From Emmonsiellopsis sp. PD_33 (Eukaryota; Ascomycota; Eurotiomycetes; Onygenales; Ajellomycetaceae), in contig JANTQF010000297.1 of NCBI GenBank assembly GCA_032988165.1, positions 1 through 44,411 on the forward strand: DNA of 44,411 nucleotides. Reading direction: 5' to 3'. The first letter of the stretch is position 1. Each line of letters opens with the position of its first letter. Below the pieces are notes generated by a model that saw only the letters and a list, made by a program, of their open reading frames with translations, had not been told where the DNA came from and searched no databases. A program made the translations under genes and the position numbers. This document shows, piece by piece, positions 10,022-21,640 of this stretch.

Positions 10022-12921
10022 ATGCAGCTGCCGCCCGCCACCGCCCACGCTGACCTCGCCGGCCTCGCCCACCGCCGCCAGAGCCTGCCCTCGCGCGCCG
10101 TGCCCAAGCACATCCCGCCCGCGTCGCCAGAGGTCATCTCGTCGCTGATATCCTCGCTGTCTGCCATCTCCACGCCCGCCCAGTCTCACTTCGACAACTT
10201 CCCCGATATCGTCGGCGCCCGCACCGTCCCCTCGTCGCCCGCCTTCGCCCAGACCGAGTTTGCCCGCGATGCGTGGGACCCTATCCCTCCTGCTGCTGCC
10301 CTGCCTGTGCCTGCGAGCCCCGGCTTTGGCATGGACTACGGCGCCTACAAGAGCATAGTCGACGACGACGAGAATACCTTTCTACACCCCGATGACGCTG
10401 CCATCTCCCCCGTCGTGCGCATGGCCAAAGCCCCCACCTCGCCCCGGTCTCCCCGGTCTCCTCGCTCCCCCCGCTCCCCGCGAAGCTCCCCAGGCGATTG
10501 CTCCCCCGTGCGCCCCGGCTCCAGGGCCTCAATGGCCTCGTCCACTGCTGGCCCGGATGATTTCTCCAGCTTTGGCGTCGTCAGTCTCGAACCCGGGCCT
10601 CGAATGTCCACCGCAAGCATCGCCTCCTCGAGCAGCGGCGGCCGAAAGAGTCTGAAGAACCAATTCGGGCTGTTGAAGCGCATGTCGAGGGAGTTTAAAC
10701 CGGACAAGGACAGCGAGCGATTGAAGGGCCCTGATAGCCTACGCTTAAACAGCTCTCGCAGTAGATTGAGTTTACGTTCGACGCCCTCAATGGCCGATTT
10801 GGCCGAAGAAGTACATCTGAACAACGGCGTCTTCCAACTGCTAGAGGATCAATTGAACCAGGACCTCCGTCGCGACTCTGCGCCGGCTCTCGGTACGCCA
10901 AAATCCACCCCTGACACAGGCAGCGGCAGTCCAGGCGGCATTGGAAGCGGCAGAGTCATCCCCACCCGTGAATCCTCGCTACGCCATAGCTACAATGGGA
11001 ATTCGAGCAAGAAGAGACGGTCGGCTCGCCACAGCACATACTCCAATAGAGAATTTACCATTGATCGCGAGATCGCAGAGGTTAATGCTGAAGATGACCA
11101 AGTCTCGAAGCGAATTAAAGAACTCAAAGAACAGCAGAAGAAAATCAAAGATGAACTACTCACTGATGAAACACCGGCGGGGTCGCAGTCCAGGACCCCC
11201 AGACCTAGCCCCAGACCCTCGCAAATAAATAATACCGTGACAACAGAGCTGGTTTCAACCCGGCAGCCCGTGCATGCTGTGTCGGACGAACCGCTAAAAA
11301 AGGTAGACGAGCTGCAGGCCGAGCAGGACGAAAGCGCCCCCTCCCCTGCCATCCTAACCCGAAAATCCCAGACAACCAAGAAGCGCAATAGCGGAGGCCC
11401 ACTGTCTTCGAAAACGCCTAATATCCAACCTTTGCTAGGAAAACAATCCTCGGAAAAATCCGACCGCCATGAACCAAACGTGCTCAGGCGGCGGTCACTC
11501 CAAAACAAGCACGCGGAAACCAACCATCGACGGACACGCTCAGGAGTAGTCTCTCCCGCACCCCGCATGTCGCTGGGCGCAGCGGATGATCGACCGTCTA
11601 GCGCAGACTCTATCGACGATGCTGTTCGCTCCTATCTGTCTTCTCCCAGGCTTACCCAAAAGGTCACGCATCCACATACCGGGCGAACCATTGCCTTCTC
11701 GGAGGTCGGGGACCCAAAAGGCCATGTGGTATTCTGCTGCGTGGGTATGGGCCTGACGAGATATCTCACTGCCTTTTACGACGAATTGGCCTGGACACTG
11801 AAATTGCGCTTGGTCACGCCTGACAGGCCCGGTGTTGGAGAGAGTGAACCATGCTTGGATGGCTCGGGAACCCCTCTCAGCTGGCCTGGTACGTACTCTT
11901 TTTTATTTTTATTATGTTGTTGTTACTTTACTAATACTATTTAACAGACGACGTTGCCATTATCTGCAATTCCCTGAAAATCACAAAATTCTCCATGCTT
12001 GCTCACTCCGCCGGCGCCATATACGCCCTCGCAACTGCTCTACGAATGCCACAACATATTCGAGGACGAATCCATCTACTCGCCCCATGGATCCCCCCCT
12101 CCCAAATGACCAGCATGGGCTCCCACAAAGAACCTCTCCCAGCCAGTGCTGTCCCCTACTCCCAACGAATCCTCCGCGCTCTCCCCACCCCATTCCTCAA
12201 AGTTGCCAACTCCAGCTTCATGACCACCACTAGCGCCAGCATCACCAGCAGTCTGCCCAAAAACTCCCGCAAGACCAAGCGCCGCAGCACAACCATCGCC
12301 GGAACCAGCGAGGCCGGCTTCAACACCATCATCTCCCAACAACGACGCAACTCCGCCTCAATGCCCCGCAACGGTGTCCCGCCACTCCCCACGACGAACA
12401 CTACCACCAATACCACCAACAACCCGAACAATCGCGCATCCCAAGACGTCGTCTCCCGCGCCACCGCAAACCCCACAGATCCTAAAGCCGAATCGGCCAT
12501 AATCGCCGCCGCAGCCGCAGCCGACAAAGAACGCCAATCCGACTACGACAACCGCCTCACACACGCCATCTGGGAACTCGCCACGACCAACGCCAACCCA
12601 GCCGTAGACCTCCTCATCTGCCTCGAGCGGCGGCAAACCATCGGTTTCCGCTACGTAGACATCAACCGCGCGGTCGTTATCCACCACGGCACGCGCGACA
12701 CGCGGGTGCCCGTGGATAATGTGCGGTGGTTAGGCAAGACGATGCGGCGGTGCGAAGTCCGCGTGCTCGAGGGAGAGGGACATGGGCTTATGGCATCTGC
12801 GCTGGTGATGGGAAATGTGCTTATGGAGGTCGCGAAGGAGTGGGATGATTGGACGACTGTTGTGCAGGGGAAGAGGGAGGGTGGGAGGAGGGGGACAGTC
12901 ACATCGTCTAATAAGGCGTGA
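10022..12921 (+). CDS. Ser-rich protein with C-terminal alpha/beta hydrolase domain
   Basis: Predicted 946-aa protein from exons 10022-11888 and 11948-12921. The 59-nt intron has donor GTACGT and acceptor AACAG, and splicing gives SWP-DDVAIICNSLKITKF. Residues 1 to about 540 are Ser/Pro/Arg-rich and probably disordered, with tandem SPR units near residues 140-155 and a short charged helical stretch near 350-375. The hydrolase fold starts at about 545 (GRTIAFSEVGDPKG, then TPDRPGVGES). Its nucleophile elbow is AHSAG with Ser643; likely Asp873 (HHGTRD) and His901 (EGHGLM) complete the triad. A Ser/Thr/Asn-rich insertion of about 130 residues interrupts the catalytic domain. The substrate cannot be inferred. 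The long N-terminus suggests control by phosphorylation, which is inference. The translation start has a good context. Confidence 0.85.
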
Positions 12922-14521
12922 ATGATTTGAAGCTTGGACCTTTTGACTCATCTTTTTTGACTTGTTTCTGATGATGTTTTATTGTGTTGATTTTGAGTTG
13001 AATGTTTCAGTGTGTTTTTTAACAGTTGTGTTTTGTTTGTTAATACCCCCTTTATAATAGTTGCTCTTTTTTTTTTGCCATGTTTTTTTTTTTTGCCTGC
13101 ATTTTGCTTTCTCGTCGCTATGATGCTCCCTACGTACGTACCCCTTTTGAATCCGATGCTGAAATCTGTTGGTTGTGGCCTTTATTCACCCATCTATCTA
13201 TGTATGCCTTTTCCTACCCCCTCCCCTACCTCTGCGCCCTGCACTCTCCGTCTGCCTCCCCTATTCCCAACACAGTGTTTATCCAACTACCTACCTAATT
13301 ACTCTAGCTACCGATGATGATTTCCTCCTCAATCCCAGCCTAGCCATACTCTACACATAATAAACAGACCTCTATCATCCTGGTCTTTCTTTACCTAATT
13401 CTTCTTTTCCCCTTTAGCCTGCCATTTTTTGCATTTTGCATTTTTACACAACCTACCTACTACCTACCTACCCTGCCTACCCACTTCCTTACTTAGCTTT
13501 TTGTCTTACATTTTGAAGAGGTTTCACAGCATGTCTCGCTAATTAGGTAGTTAACACACCCCATTTCTTTTCTTTTTTTTTTTTTTTCTTGTTTTTTTTT
13601 CTCTCCTGCCTTCCCCTCTCTTCCCCCACCTTTTCTGATTTTCTACTATGCAAGTTAGGTACATGCCCATCTGTTTCTACTTTATTCATTATGTTAATGT
13701 TAATGTTTATAAAGAACAAGAAAGAATCCAATTAACTAGATTTACCTAGAGGTAATTAAATAAGAAAGAAAAAAGGCTAGATTTATATAAATATCCTCCT
13801 TCTACCCCCCCCCCCTTAATCAGCGTATATGAATCCCAAGAAACTCTGTTTGTTGGCAGGTAAGATAGATAGATAGACAGATAGATATATAACTACTATA
13901 ATAACTAACTAACTGATTTAATCTAATACATTCTCTACTGGGCGACCGGTGGGCGGTGGGAATGTAGGGTAGGTAGGTAGGTAGGTAGTGTAGCTAGGTA
14001 GAAATTTATAGAATGTAAATGGAGGGGGAACAGAAGATGAAATAAAACAGCGAGGTTTATTAACAAACTATCCCTCTAACTCTGTGTATATACTGCAATG
14101 TAAGTAACGGAGTAAATAATGTTGCCCACTGACACTGGTAACTAAAAAAAGGGGGGGGGGAAACTCGGGATTGGCTTGGCCAGCTGGCTCTTATAATAAT
14201 ATAATATGTAAACACATCAAGAATGATAATAAGGGTTGGGGGGGGAAGGAAAGGATTCTGTCGGATGAATCGAATATATAAAATAAAATAAAAGGTAGGG
14301 AGAAGGAATGGGAAAGGGGGGAAGTTGAAAAAAAAAAGAAGAAAAAGATCAGGCAAGGGACAAGGAAAATATATCAAAAAATAGCAGGAAACAGATAACT
14401 ATATAAAAAAAAAGAATAACATCTCAAATACTAACAGGCATCTAGAAACGTTGCCTGCATGCAATCCTTCTCAATGACCCACCCAAGCGGGAAAGATATC
14501 CACACCACACAACACACAACA
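12922..14521. other. Convergent 3' flanks with many simple repeats
   Basis: A 1.6-kb spacer between the hydrolase (plus) and the RXT2-like gene (minus), so both 3' ends converge here. No gene seen. It is dominated by low complexity: T-tracts (13067-13095, 13562-13600), CCTA/GGTA repeats (13441-13480 and 13967-13988), GATA repeats (13867-13888) and G-tracts (14151-14160, 14238-14246). Confidence 0.6.
13967..13988. repeat. (GGTA)n tract
   Basis: Tandem GTAG/GGTA tetranucleotides. The complementary CCTA form occurs at 13441-13480 and short versions recur in other spacers (18606, 38150-38165), so this is a dispersed low-complexity motif of the genome. Confidence 0.85.
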
Positions 14522-16394
14522 CTACGCCCTCCTCCCCCTCCCCCTCTTCCCCGTCGCCCGCCCCTCATCAACCACCCCCTCCGCCTCATCCTCATCAGCC
14601 CCCTTCCTCAGCTCCTCCCCCTCCTTCAACCCCCACTGCTCAGGATCATACCAATCCTCCCCATCACTCAACTCCCCCGCATGCTCATCCGCCTTACACC
14701 ACTCCCACACCAGCTCCTTCTTCCGACACACGCCAAGCAGCATGTGATACATGCGGCGCGACGCGCGGACCGTCTCTTCCTGCTTCTGGATGTAGGACCA
14801 GAGCATGCGGCGGATTTCGTCGGCCTCGGTGGGCGGGAGGCCGCAGGTGCGGTCGATGTGGGTGGGCGGGACGAGGAAGAGGGGGTGCACGGTTAGGTGG
14901 GCGTCGTTGCTGTCTGGGTAGAGGGGGGAGTGGGAGCGGGCGGTGCCGGAGGATGTGGGGGAGGTGGGGTGGTGGGGGTTTGCGGCCTGGTTGGCTTGTG
15001 CGCGGGTGGTCATGCGGCGTGGGGGTTCGGGGGAGGAAGTGTCGGACGCGCCGTCGTCGACGTCGTTTTCTATGTCTTCCGTATCTTTGTCTTTCATGTT
15101 CACGTCGTTGCCATCAGTGACGGCATTGTCAGGTGCTTCGTCATTTGGTTCTTTCTTTGTGTCCGGGGGTTCTTCATTTGCGGGCGGTTTTGGTGATTGG
15201 GCTTCGGCGGGTTTTGTTACGTCGTCGCCATTTGTAGAGGCTGGGGGTGATACAGCCTGGCCGTTCATTTTGGGAGGTTCGCTGGTCGTATCTTTGTTAG
15301 GTTTTTCTTCTAGAGGTTCTTCTGCATTGGCCATTTCAACGTCCTGATCACCAGGTTGCAGGTCCGCAGGTGTGCCATTGGCCGAGCCCGCGACGTCATT
15401 ATTCGACAAGATGGGCAAACTCGATTTCTGCGGCGCGGTGGTTTGATGCGTGGCTGATCCGCTACGCGTAGAGAAGCCCGATTTACCCCGCCCATTACCG
15501 TGCTTCGATGGAGCTTGCCCGCTGAATCCACACCTTGGATCGAATATATTTCTATCGTCCATGGTTTCCAAGAAACCGCACGGCATCCACGGGGCATCAC
15601 CCAGCAGCTCCCTGTGTAGCCTCTTCGCCTTGTGAAGGATAACCTGTTCCTGTCGAAGTTTTGCATTGGCGTTTTCCACCATTTGCCTTAGTGTTTTGGA
15701 AGTATATGGCTGGCTCATTGAGGGATGGTCTGCGAGTTGGGAGGGATATCTCAAGGGCCCGAGGATTTCTAAGCACGCGCAAAAGTATTCATTAGCAATT
15801 TTATTACTGAAAACAGAGGGTCAATATCAACGCGCCCACTCACCCTCAAGGTGCACCTCCGCGAACGGGTTTTCCTCCGCCATTTCGGGGTCAGCATGTT
15901 CGTCATCGTCATCCCCATCCAATTCATCGCCCTCGGAATCGTATTTGGGAGGGTTGAATTCCAAGATGTCTCTCTTGTACCCGGCATACTCGACTTTCTG
16001 TATTCCGACAAGGGAAAAATGGGTTAGTCTTTTTTGTTACCTCTCTCGAATCCAGCCCACCAGAAAGCGGGGGACGTCTTGTACCTTTCTGTAAAACTTC
16101 TCGCCATCCGTATACCCGAGTGCGCCTTCGTGAACATATTGCGCATTTTGCCTGAGCTTGTTTCCGCGATTGGTAGGCTGTGTGATAGGGTCGTCGACGC
16201 CCGCAGCTAAGCGAAGGAGAGAGTGTGTTAGCAGAGGTGTAGGGGGAGCATTTGAATAATAGACAGGAATCCAAGGGTTCTACATATCAAAGCAGAACAG
16301 GAAGGAGATATAGAGACTTACCCAGACGCTTGCGTTCCAAAGCCCTTTTCATCGAGATGATGGTATCAGAGATCGCGGCTAACTGGGCAGCCAT
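14522..16394 (-). CDS. RXT2: Rpd3L histone deacetylase complex subunit, Rxt2 type
   Basis: Predicted 531-aa homologue of Rxt2, a component of the large Rpd3 histone deacetylase complex, nuclear. Exons are 16394-16322, 16206-16085, 15997-15844 and 15768-14522. The donors are GTAAGT, GTACAA and GTGAGT; the acceptors are TTAG, ACAG and TTAG. The conserved N-terminal Rxt2 region is assembled only by splicing: RGNKLRQNAQYVHEGALGYT in exon 2, then KVEYAGYKRDILEFNPPKYD in exon 3, followed by an acidic DGDDDDEHADPE stretch. The rest is a long Pro/Glu/Asp-rich linker, and near the C-terminus comes a helical segment (DEIRRMLWSYIQKQEETVRASRRMY shortened here to its key part, ending in Trp-rich WEWCKADEHAGE). 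The protein ends in a basic GKRGRGRRA tail. The start at 16394 is the first in-frame ATG of the conserved frame. Confidence 0.85.
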
Positions 16395-17119
16395 CTTTGC
16401 TTGAGGATGGCCAACCAAGGCCCAAAAATAAACCCAAGTCCTTTAAACACGTTCGACGGCAAGTATGAATAACAGAGCTGTTTCCGGACGGGTTCTCGAG
16501 CTTCCGGGATAGAAACAGCACCGGATGGGAAGTGTGGAGGTCACTGGCTGGGGAGCTGCGGAGCGGCAGAGCGAAAAAGGTTGCGTTCGGGGGTGTAAAA
16601 GCGGTGAATTCACTGGGGATAGGACTAGAGTGCGCAGACGGAGCAAGCGACGGCAGCAGGACTCAGCGAGCTGTGGTGAGGCGCAAGAGGAAGAATATTT
16701 GTAGCAGAGAGGATGTTGTCGAGGAAGAGAGACTCTGGAGACTGATTGATCTCTTTGGGGTTGGCGCATTTCTGTGCCGAGCAGCCTGCGAGGTACTGGT
16801 ACTTCCATTTCGCTGTGGCTGCCCGCCAATTCCTTGTCACGGTACCTGCGCCCGCGCCCGCGCCCGGATTAACTGCCCCCGGTCGCGTTTTGGGATTAGC
16901 GCGTCTAGTTGACTATATACAAGTCACGTGGGGTGACGCCATACATAAATCTTTCGGATATCACACATCAAGGGAGACAAATTAATCCCATCCACCAAGA
17001 ATCTCCACAAACCTGCAATTCCATCGTCGATGAGAACTAAGACCAGAAACATCCCTATGCCAATCTGAAGATCCCAAAGACCGCCATCACTCCTATCATA
17101 TCAACTACAAGCCAACCCC
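16395..17119. promoter_or_regulatory. RXT2-like upstream region and 3' flank of Cys-rich gene
   Basis: A 725-bp spacer upstream of the RXT2-like gene. It contains a palindromic CACGTG at 16926-16931, the core of bHLH/Cbf1-type sites, about 530 bp from the start codon. A 126-codon plus-strand frame here has no recognisable features and is not called. Confidence 0.5.
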
Positions 17120-17516
17120 CTACTCAGCACACGAAATAGTCCCATCCGCGCAACTACCTATAGACACGCCCAATCAGTCAACAAAAGTACTATAAAAAAA
17201 GAGAAGGAAAAAAGAAAGATCAAAAATACTCACTACACTCAAGCCCCGCCTGCAAACACCGTCCCAGATACGGCAAATTCACATTCCCCTGCTGCTCTAG
17301 GCAATAGTCGATCTCGCAATAGTCCACGTCCTCGTTGCCCGCGTCCGCTTCTTCCCAGAGGCTCTGGCAGTTGGCCGTCACCTCTTCCCGGCCGATGAGG
17401 TCGTACTGTGCGTAGCTGTCGCAGCAGCATTTGGGGCCTGGGGCTGCGGCAGTGATGGTGATGGTGATGGTGAAGCTGTGGCCGAGGAGGAGGGCGAGGA
17501 TGGAGGGGAGGTGCAT
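17120..17516 (-). CDS. Small secreted cysteine-rich protein (hypothetical)
   Basis: Predicted 106-aa secreted protein from exons 17516-17234 and 17157-17120. The 76-nt intron has donor GTGAGT, a TGACTGAT branch region and acceptor TATAG. The unspliced frame would stop five codons into the intron; splicing replaces that with SSCADGTISCAE and adds two cysteines. A hydrophobic leader MHLPSILALLLGHSF with a Thr/Ala-rich cleavage region (about residues 20-26) looks like a signal peptide. The mature part has ten Cys, starting with a CCC triplet, and is acidic, which suggests a compact disulfide-bonded protein. This pattern is seen in fungal effectors and small surface proteins, but no family is recognised and no function is claimed. 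It stands alone with large spacers on both sides. Confidence 0.7.
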
Positions 17517-18841
17517 CTTCGGTAGCTGGTTTGAAGTAGGTAAAGAAATATAAGGAAGATAGGTGGTAAGGTGGGATAGACGGACAGGTAAGTAGACAGG
17601 TATATCAAGCCTAGGGAAAGGAGGTGGCCCAGGCAGAGAAGTATAAAATCGAACTTGATCAAGGAAAGAGACCCTGAATCTTCATATATCGTATCACCCT
17701 GCCGGCACCGGCAACGTATATCTCTATGTCCGGGACGAATTGATAGGGAATATCGCAAGACAAACCGCAGATAAATCCAACGTAAAAACCAAGAAAGAAC
17801 CGAACCGGGTGGAAAGGGAGTTCATATATCCACTCGTATACATCCCCTCCCCCCCCTCCGCCGCAAATTTTCACATTTCCCTCCTGTCTCTTACCCAGTT
17901 AACGGCCATCCCACCACCCCTCCAACCTCCAATTGTTCCCGTTTGTCTCGTTTTTACAGTCCCCTATATGCAGCGGATGGAATGGGATCATGGATCATCC
18001 AAGATGAGATCGACCGATTATCCGATTCAGGTATATTGGGGATCTCCTCCCTATATGTATGTACGTATGAAAATCGATGTCAGGGAGTAGAAGGGAAACT
18101 CAAGCGGCGTGAAGGGTATAGAGGAGGGGGGAATATATATAAGGGGTCTTTCCAAGGAAAGATATACATGGTTCATGCATAACTAATTAGCTGCTCTGTA
18201 GTTGCTGAACAAGGGGATGAAACAACTACAAGAACAACAAGAACAACTAATGTCTCATTAGGTATGTACTGTACATCAAAGCAATAACCGAAACCAACAA
18301 TATAAATAAACCACTCCCCCCAGGGATTCCAGCCCTACCCCATTCACCACGGGCAGGGTTTTTTATTAATGATGTGCACAGTTTACGCATACATCGGACC
18401 TATCTCAATGACCAGTTAATTGTAGCATTGATGCTGGAACAAAACTAATTCTCCCCACTCGGGAACGTGGACCCGGATCCGTGATTATGTAGGTAGCTAA
18501 CTATGTATGTATGTGCATGTATGCAAGTATGTATCTACAGACGGGATCTATGTACATGTACATGTACATCCACCGCATGGATCACGTCAATGATAGCATG
18601 GGCTAGATAGGTAGGTAAAGATCGAGCCGACTAACCGATATGATTGTATATACATAAGGATAATTTATGCATATCGGCGTGCAGAACGTCATTGCTATCT
18701 TCGAATCAAACCCATCCATTCCAGGTAAAAATAGCACCACTATCTACTAACTAATACAGACACGAAAAGAAAAGAAAAACGCACAGAGAACGAGACAGAC
18801 ATACACCAGCCTAATCATAACCCATCCCCACAACCTACCCC
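17517..18841. promoter_or_regulatory. Upstream region of the secreted Cys-rich gene
   Basis: A 1.3-kb spacer between the 3' end of the patatin-like gene and the start of the Cys-rich gene, both minus strand. No gene seen. It contains TATATA-rich stretches and a GTACAT repeat around 18551-18570. Large upstream regions are common for regulated secreted-protein genes, but no binding site is identified. Confidence 0.5.
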
Positions 18842-20737
18842 CTACTCATCCCCAACCTCAAACACAGGCTTCGACGGGGCCTTGACAATTCGATGCCCCC
18901 TATCCAAAGCACTCTCCACCGTACACCGTACCCTCACAGCACAAACAGCCGGCCAAACCCCCCTTTCTCCCTTAAAAATCCACTCCTGAACACTCTCCTT
19001 CGTAGCAGGCGTTCTCAAGAACTTCAACATATCCCACCACCCTATCTCAGGCAGCATAACCATATGATGACCGGGAAGATCCTCATAGATAAAAAGGCGC
19101 CGAAGCGGCGTCGGCAAGAAGCCTAGATAATCTAGTTGGTTGAAGTAGTGGCGTATTTCCAGCGTTGAGAGATGTACGCAGCGCGGGAAGTGCCAGAATC
19201 TGGGGACTTTCCCTGGCCGGTTTACTTGTGAGCGGAAAATGGGGACTAGGTATGGTCGGGCTTGCGAGACGATGAAATGGTTGATGTTGAAGAGCTCTGC
19301 GAGGCGGGCAAGTGGGCATTCACGCTCGTTGTAGCCGAGTTGGCGCCATGAACGGAACATCAGACCTTCTTCGTTGGGCCATGGAACTATGACTCCGGTT
19401 TCATCCTTGCAGTCTAGGCGGATCCGTTGAGGAGTGGCAGAGGACACGTTTGAAGCGGCCGCTGCAGACCAGATCAACTAAGATTGTTATTAGATTGATA
19501 ACTTTCTAGCCAGCAGGGAGAACAGACTTACCACATTCGGTGCGGTAATATAGTTAAGCAAATTCGGGATCCCGCCTGTTCCAGAACTAGGAATTGTTAT
19601 GCTTATATACCGTTTCGTCTTCGCAAATGCCTCCTCAAAAGTCATATCGCCAACCACAGTCCTCACCCATTCCTCTAACAGTCTGAGATCGGGGAAATAA
19701 TGGCATCGGATATATTGCTCGATTCGTCGGATCCAGGTATCTGCCCATGAATATCCATTATCCCGAGCGAGAAATCCCAAAACGCTATACCCCCGTTTGC
19801 AGTCGCCTTTAAACGCCCGCTCAAAAATAGCATCGTCAATCGTCTCCCCATTTAGAATCGGCAGCAGTTCATCATCCGTGGTGACCCCAACTAGAGCAGC
19901 TATCAGAGCGCCTGTCGCGGTACCGGTGATGTACCGTGGTAAGAATCCTCTCAAATGCAGCGCCTTAATAACGCCAAGATGGCAAGTCCCAAAGACCGCG
20001 CCGCCCTGCAGAACCAACGTCGTCCTACCAAAAGCATGTCGACAGTCATGGAACAGTTGAATCCTATCCTGGGCATCGAATTCTCGGTCGTCACGATCTA
20101 CCATCTGAGCCGAGGCGACATAGTCAAGAGTCTGGCCGAGCTCGGAGATATAGTCTTCGATCAACACCTTAGTGCCAGAGTAGGCATGGTTGTATAGCTG
20201 TGGAGACGTGATGTTCACTAGATTCCTGACTAGTCCAGATCTGACCATATGCCCAATTGTCTTGAAGTCACCTTCTAGTCTTGCCCTTCGGATCTTCCGC
20301 ACCCTTGTCTCGATGACGTGATAGTCATAGTATTTGCTGGGTGGTATATCACGCCTAGTAATGGGGTCCATTAGCATCCTATGCCCCTAAGGAACGGGCA
20401 CTAACCACAATACAGTAACAAAAAGACCAAAAACACGAAATAAAGATAAAACTCAAACCTACCAAACATTCTTCCCCAATGCCTGATCTAGAAACCGCGC
20501 GGCATCCACCCACTCCTCAAAGCTCTCCGCATCTCGGACCCGCTCGAAACCAATGGTTGCCCACGACTTACTAAAACACCACCTAACAAAGGCCTGTACC
20601 GAGCAGTAGCAAAAGTAAGCGCCATACAACATGCAGCTTAGCGTAATAGGGACCAGCCGGGGCAGGTAGGGAATAACAAGAAGCACGCGTCGTGGCAGGC
20701 GGCGGAGAAACCGAAGCAGGAATGAAATGGCGTACAT
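18842..20737 (-). CDS. Patatin-like protein of the Tgl3/4/5 lipase family, catalytic residues absent
   Basis: Predicted 585-aa protein from exons 20737-20463, 20378-19532 and 19477-18842 (introns of 84 and 54 nt; the second joins APNV to LIWSAAAAS). It has the architecture of Tgl3/4/5 (SDP1-type) triacylglycerol lipases: a hydrophobic N-terminus (about residues 5-50), then the patatin core with the glycine loop QGGAVFG (216-222), and after it LAELFNINHFIVSQARPYLVP. The expected GxSxG nucleophile motif reads GTATG (244-248), with Ala246 in the Ser position. The expected DG(S/G) catalytic Asp region reads WRQLGYNERECPL (418-430), with no Asp. Family members normally hydrolyse triacylglycerol at lipid droplets; this one is predicted inactive or regulatory. 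The gene is otherwise intact, without stops or frameshifts. Confidence 0.85.
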
Positions 20738-21640
20738 TGTGCCAGTGGTAATATGATCGGATGAGGAGGCTGGCGGGGACTGTTAGGAGGGTGAGGAGTA
20801 GGTTCCTTCAGCTGGTGATTAGGAGGATGGCAGAGGCTATGAGGGCCGATATGGCTTTGGCTGTACCTGTTCTCGTTGCGCAGTACTGTGCATGTTATGG
20901 GAGGAAGGGACCATGAAGTTAGCTGGAGCTAAGAAAATCCAGAATGTCTGGGACTCTGCCTGGGTCACAGCGGAAGAATGGTTTTTTAAATCCCTGGATG
21001 AGGCTCCCATAGGGGATAAAAGAGCTAGCAATATGGTAATTTGATAGCTTTGTTCCAGACATCTATCTCTTGCCGTCCGCTGTAAATAGTCGGAGTCTAA
21101 CTTGAGAAGGATATGTCATATCAACCCAGGCAATATACGCCCACTATACGATCCAAGTTGGACATTGAGGGTGCAGTCAATGGCCAATCTTAGAAATCGG
21201 ACAAGATTGAGCAGGTTGAGGATTGAGTGAAGTCATTGACTTCCAGGTTGGATTTGTCACGTGAAATCGGGGATGGAGATTCTTGGCATCCATGGATATA
21301 TCAAACCTCCAACCTGTACGCATGGATGCGGGCGTGGTGGGAAAATATAGAAAGCCGGCTACTAGATGGAGAAGAATGATTTTTAGAAGAAAAGGAAACA
21401 GACGTCGTTAGAGAAACTCCCACAGAAGACAGTAAGTAGCAGCAAGGGATTTATTTAAAAGAACAAAGAAAAAAGAAAAGACACATTTCCCATTTCATCT
21501 AGAAGAGAAGCTGGCCAAATAAATGCTACTTCTCTCTTATTTGGAAAATAAGCTCCCCCCCTTTTTCCTTATTTTTGTTTTCCCAAACCAAACAAGCCGC
21601 TGCCCGCTCATTCACACCAGCCACTCAACCTAGCGCACAT
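20738..21640. promoter_or_regulatory. Upstream region of patatin-like gene, RPL9 3' flank
   Basis: A 0.9-kb spacer. No gene seen. It is upstream of the patatin-like gene on the minus strand and includes the RPL9 3' flank, which is rich in A-tracts (21440-21480) and T-tracts (21561-21580). A CACGTG hexamer lies at 21258-21263. Confidence 0.5.

Noticed and set aside
16532..16912. 126-codon plus-strand frame beside the RXT2-like gene
   Set aside because: Low-complexity Arg/Ala-rich translation in a promoter region; no motif.
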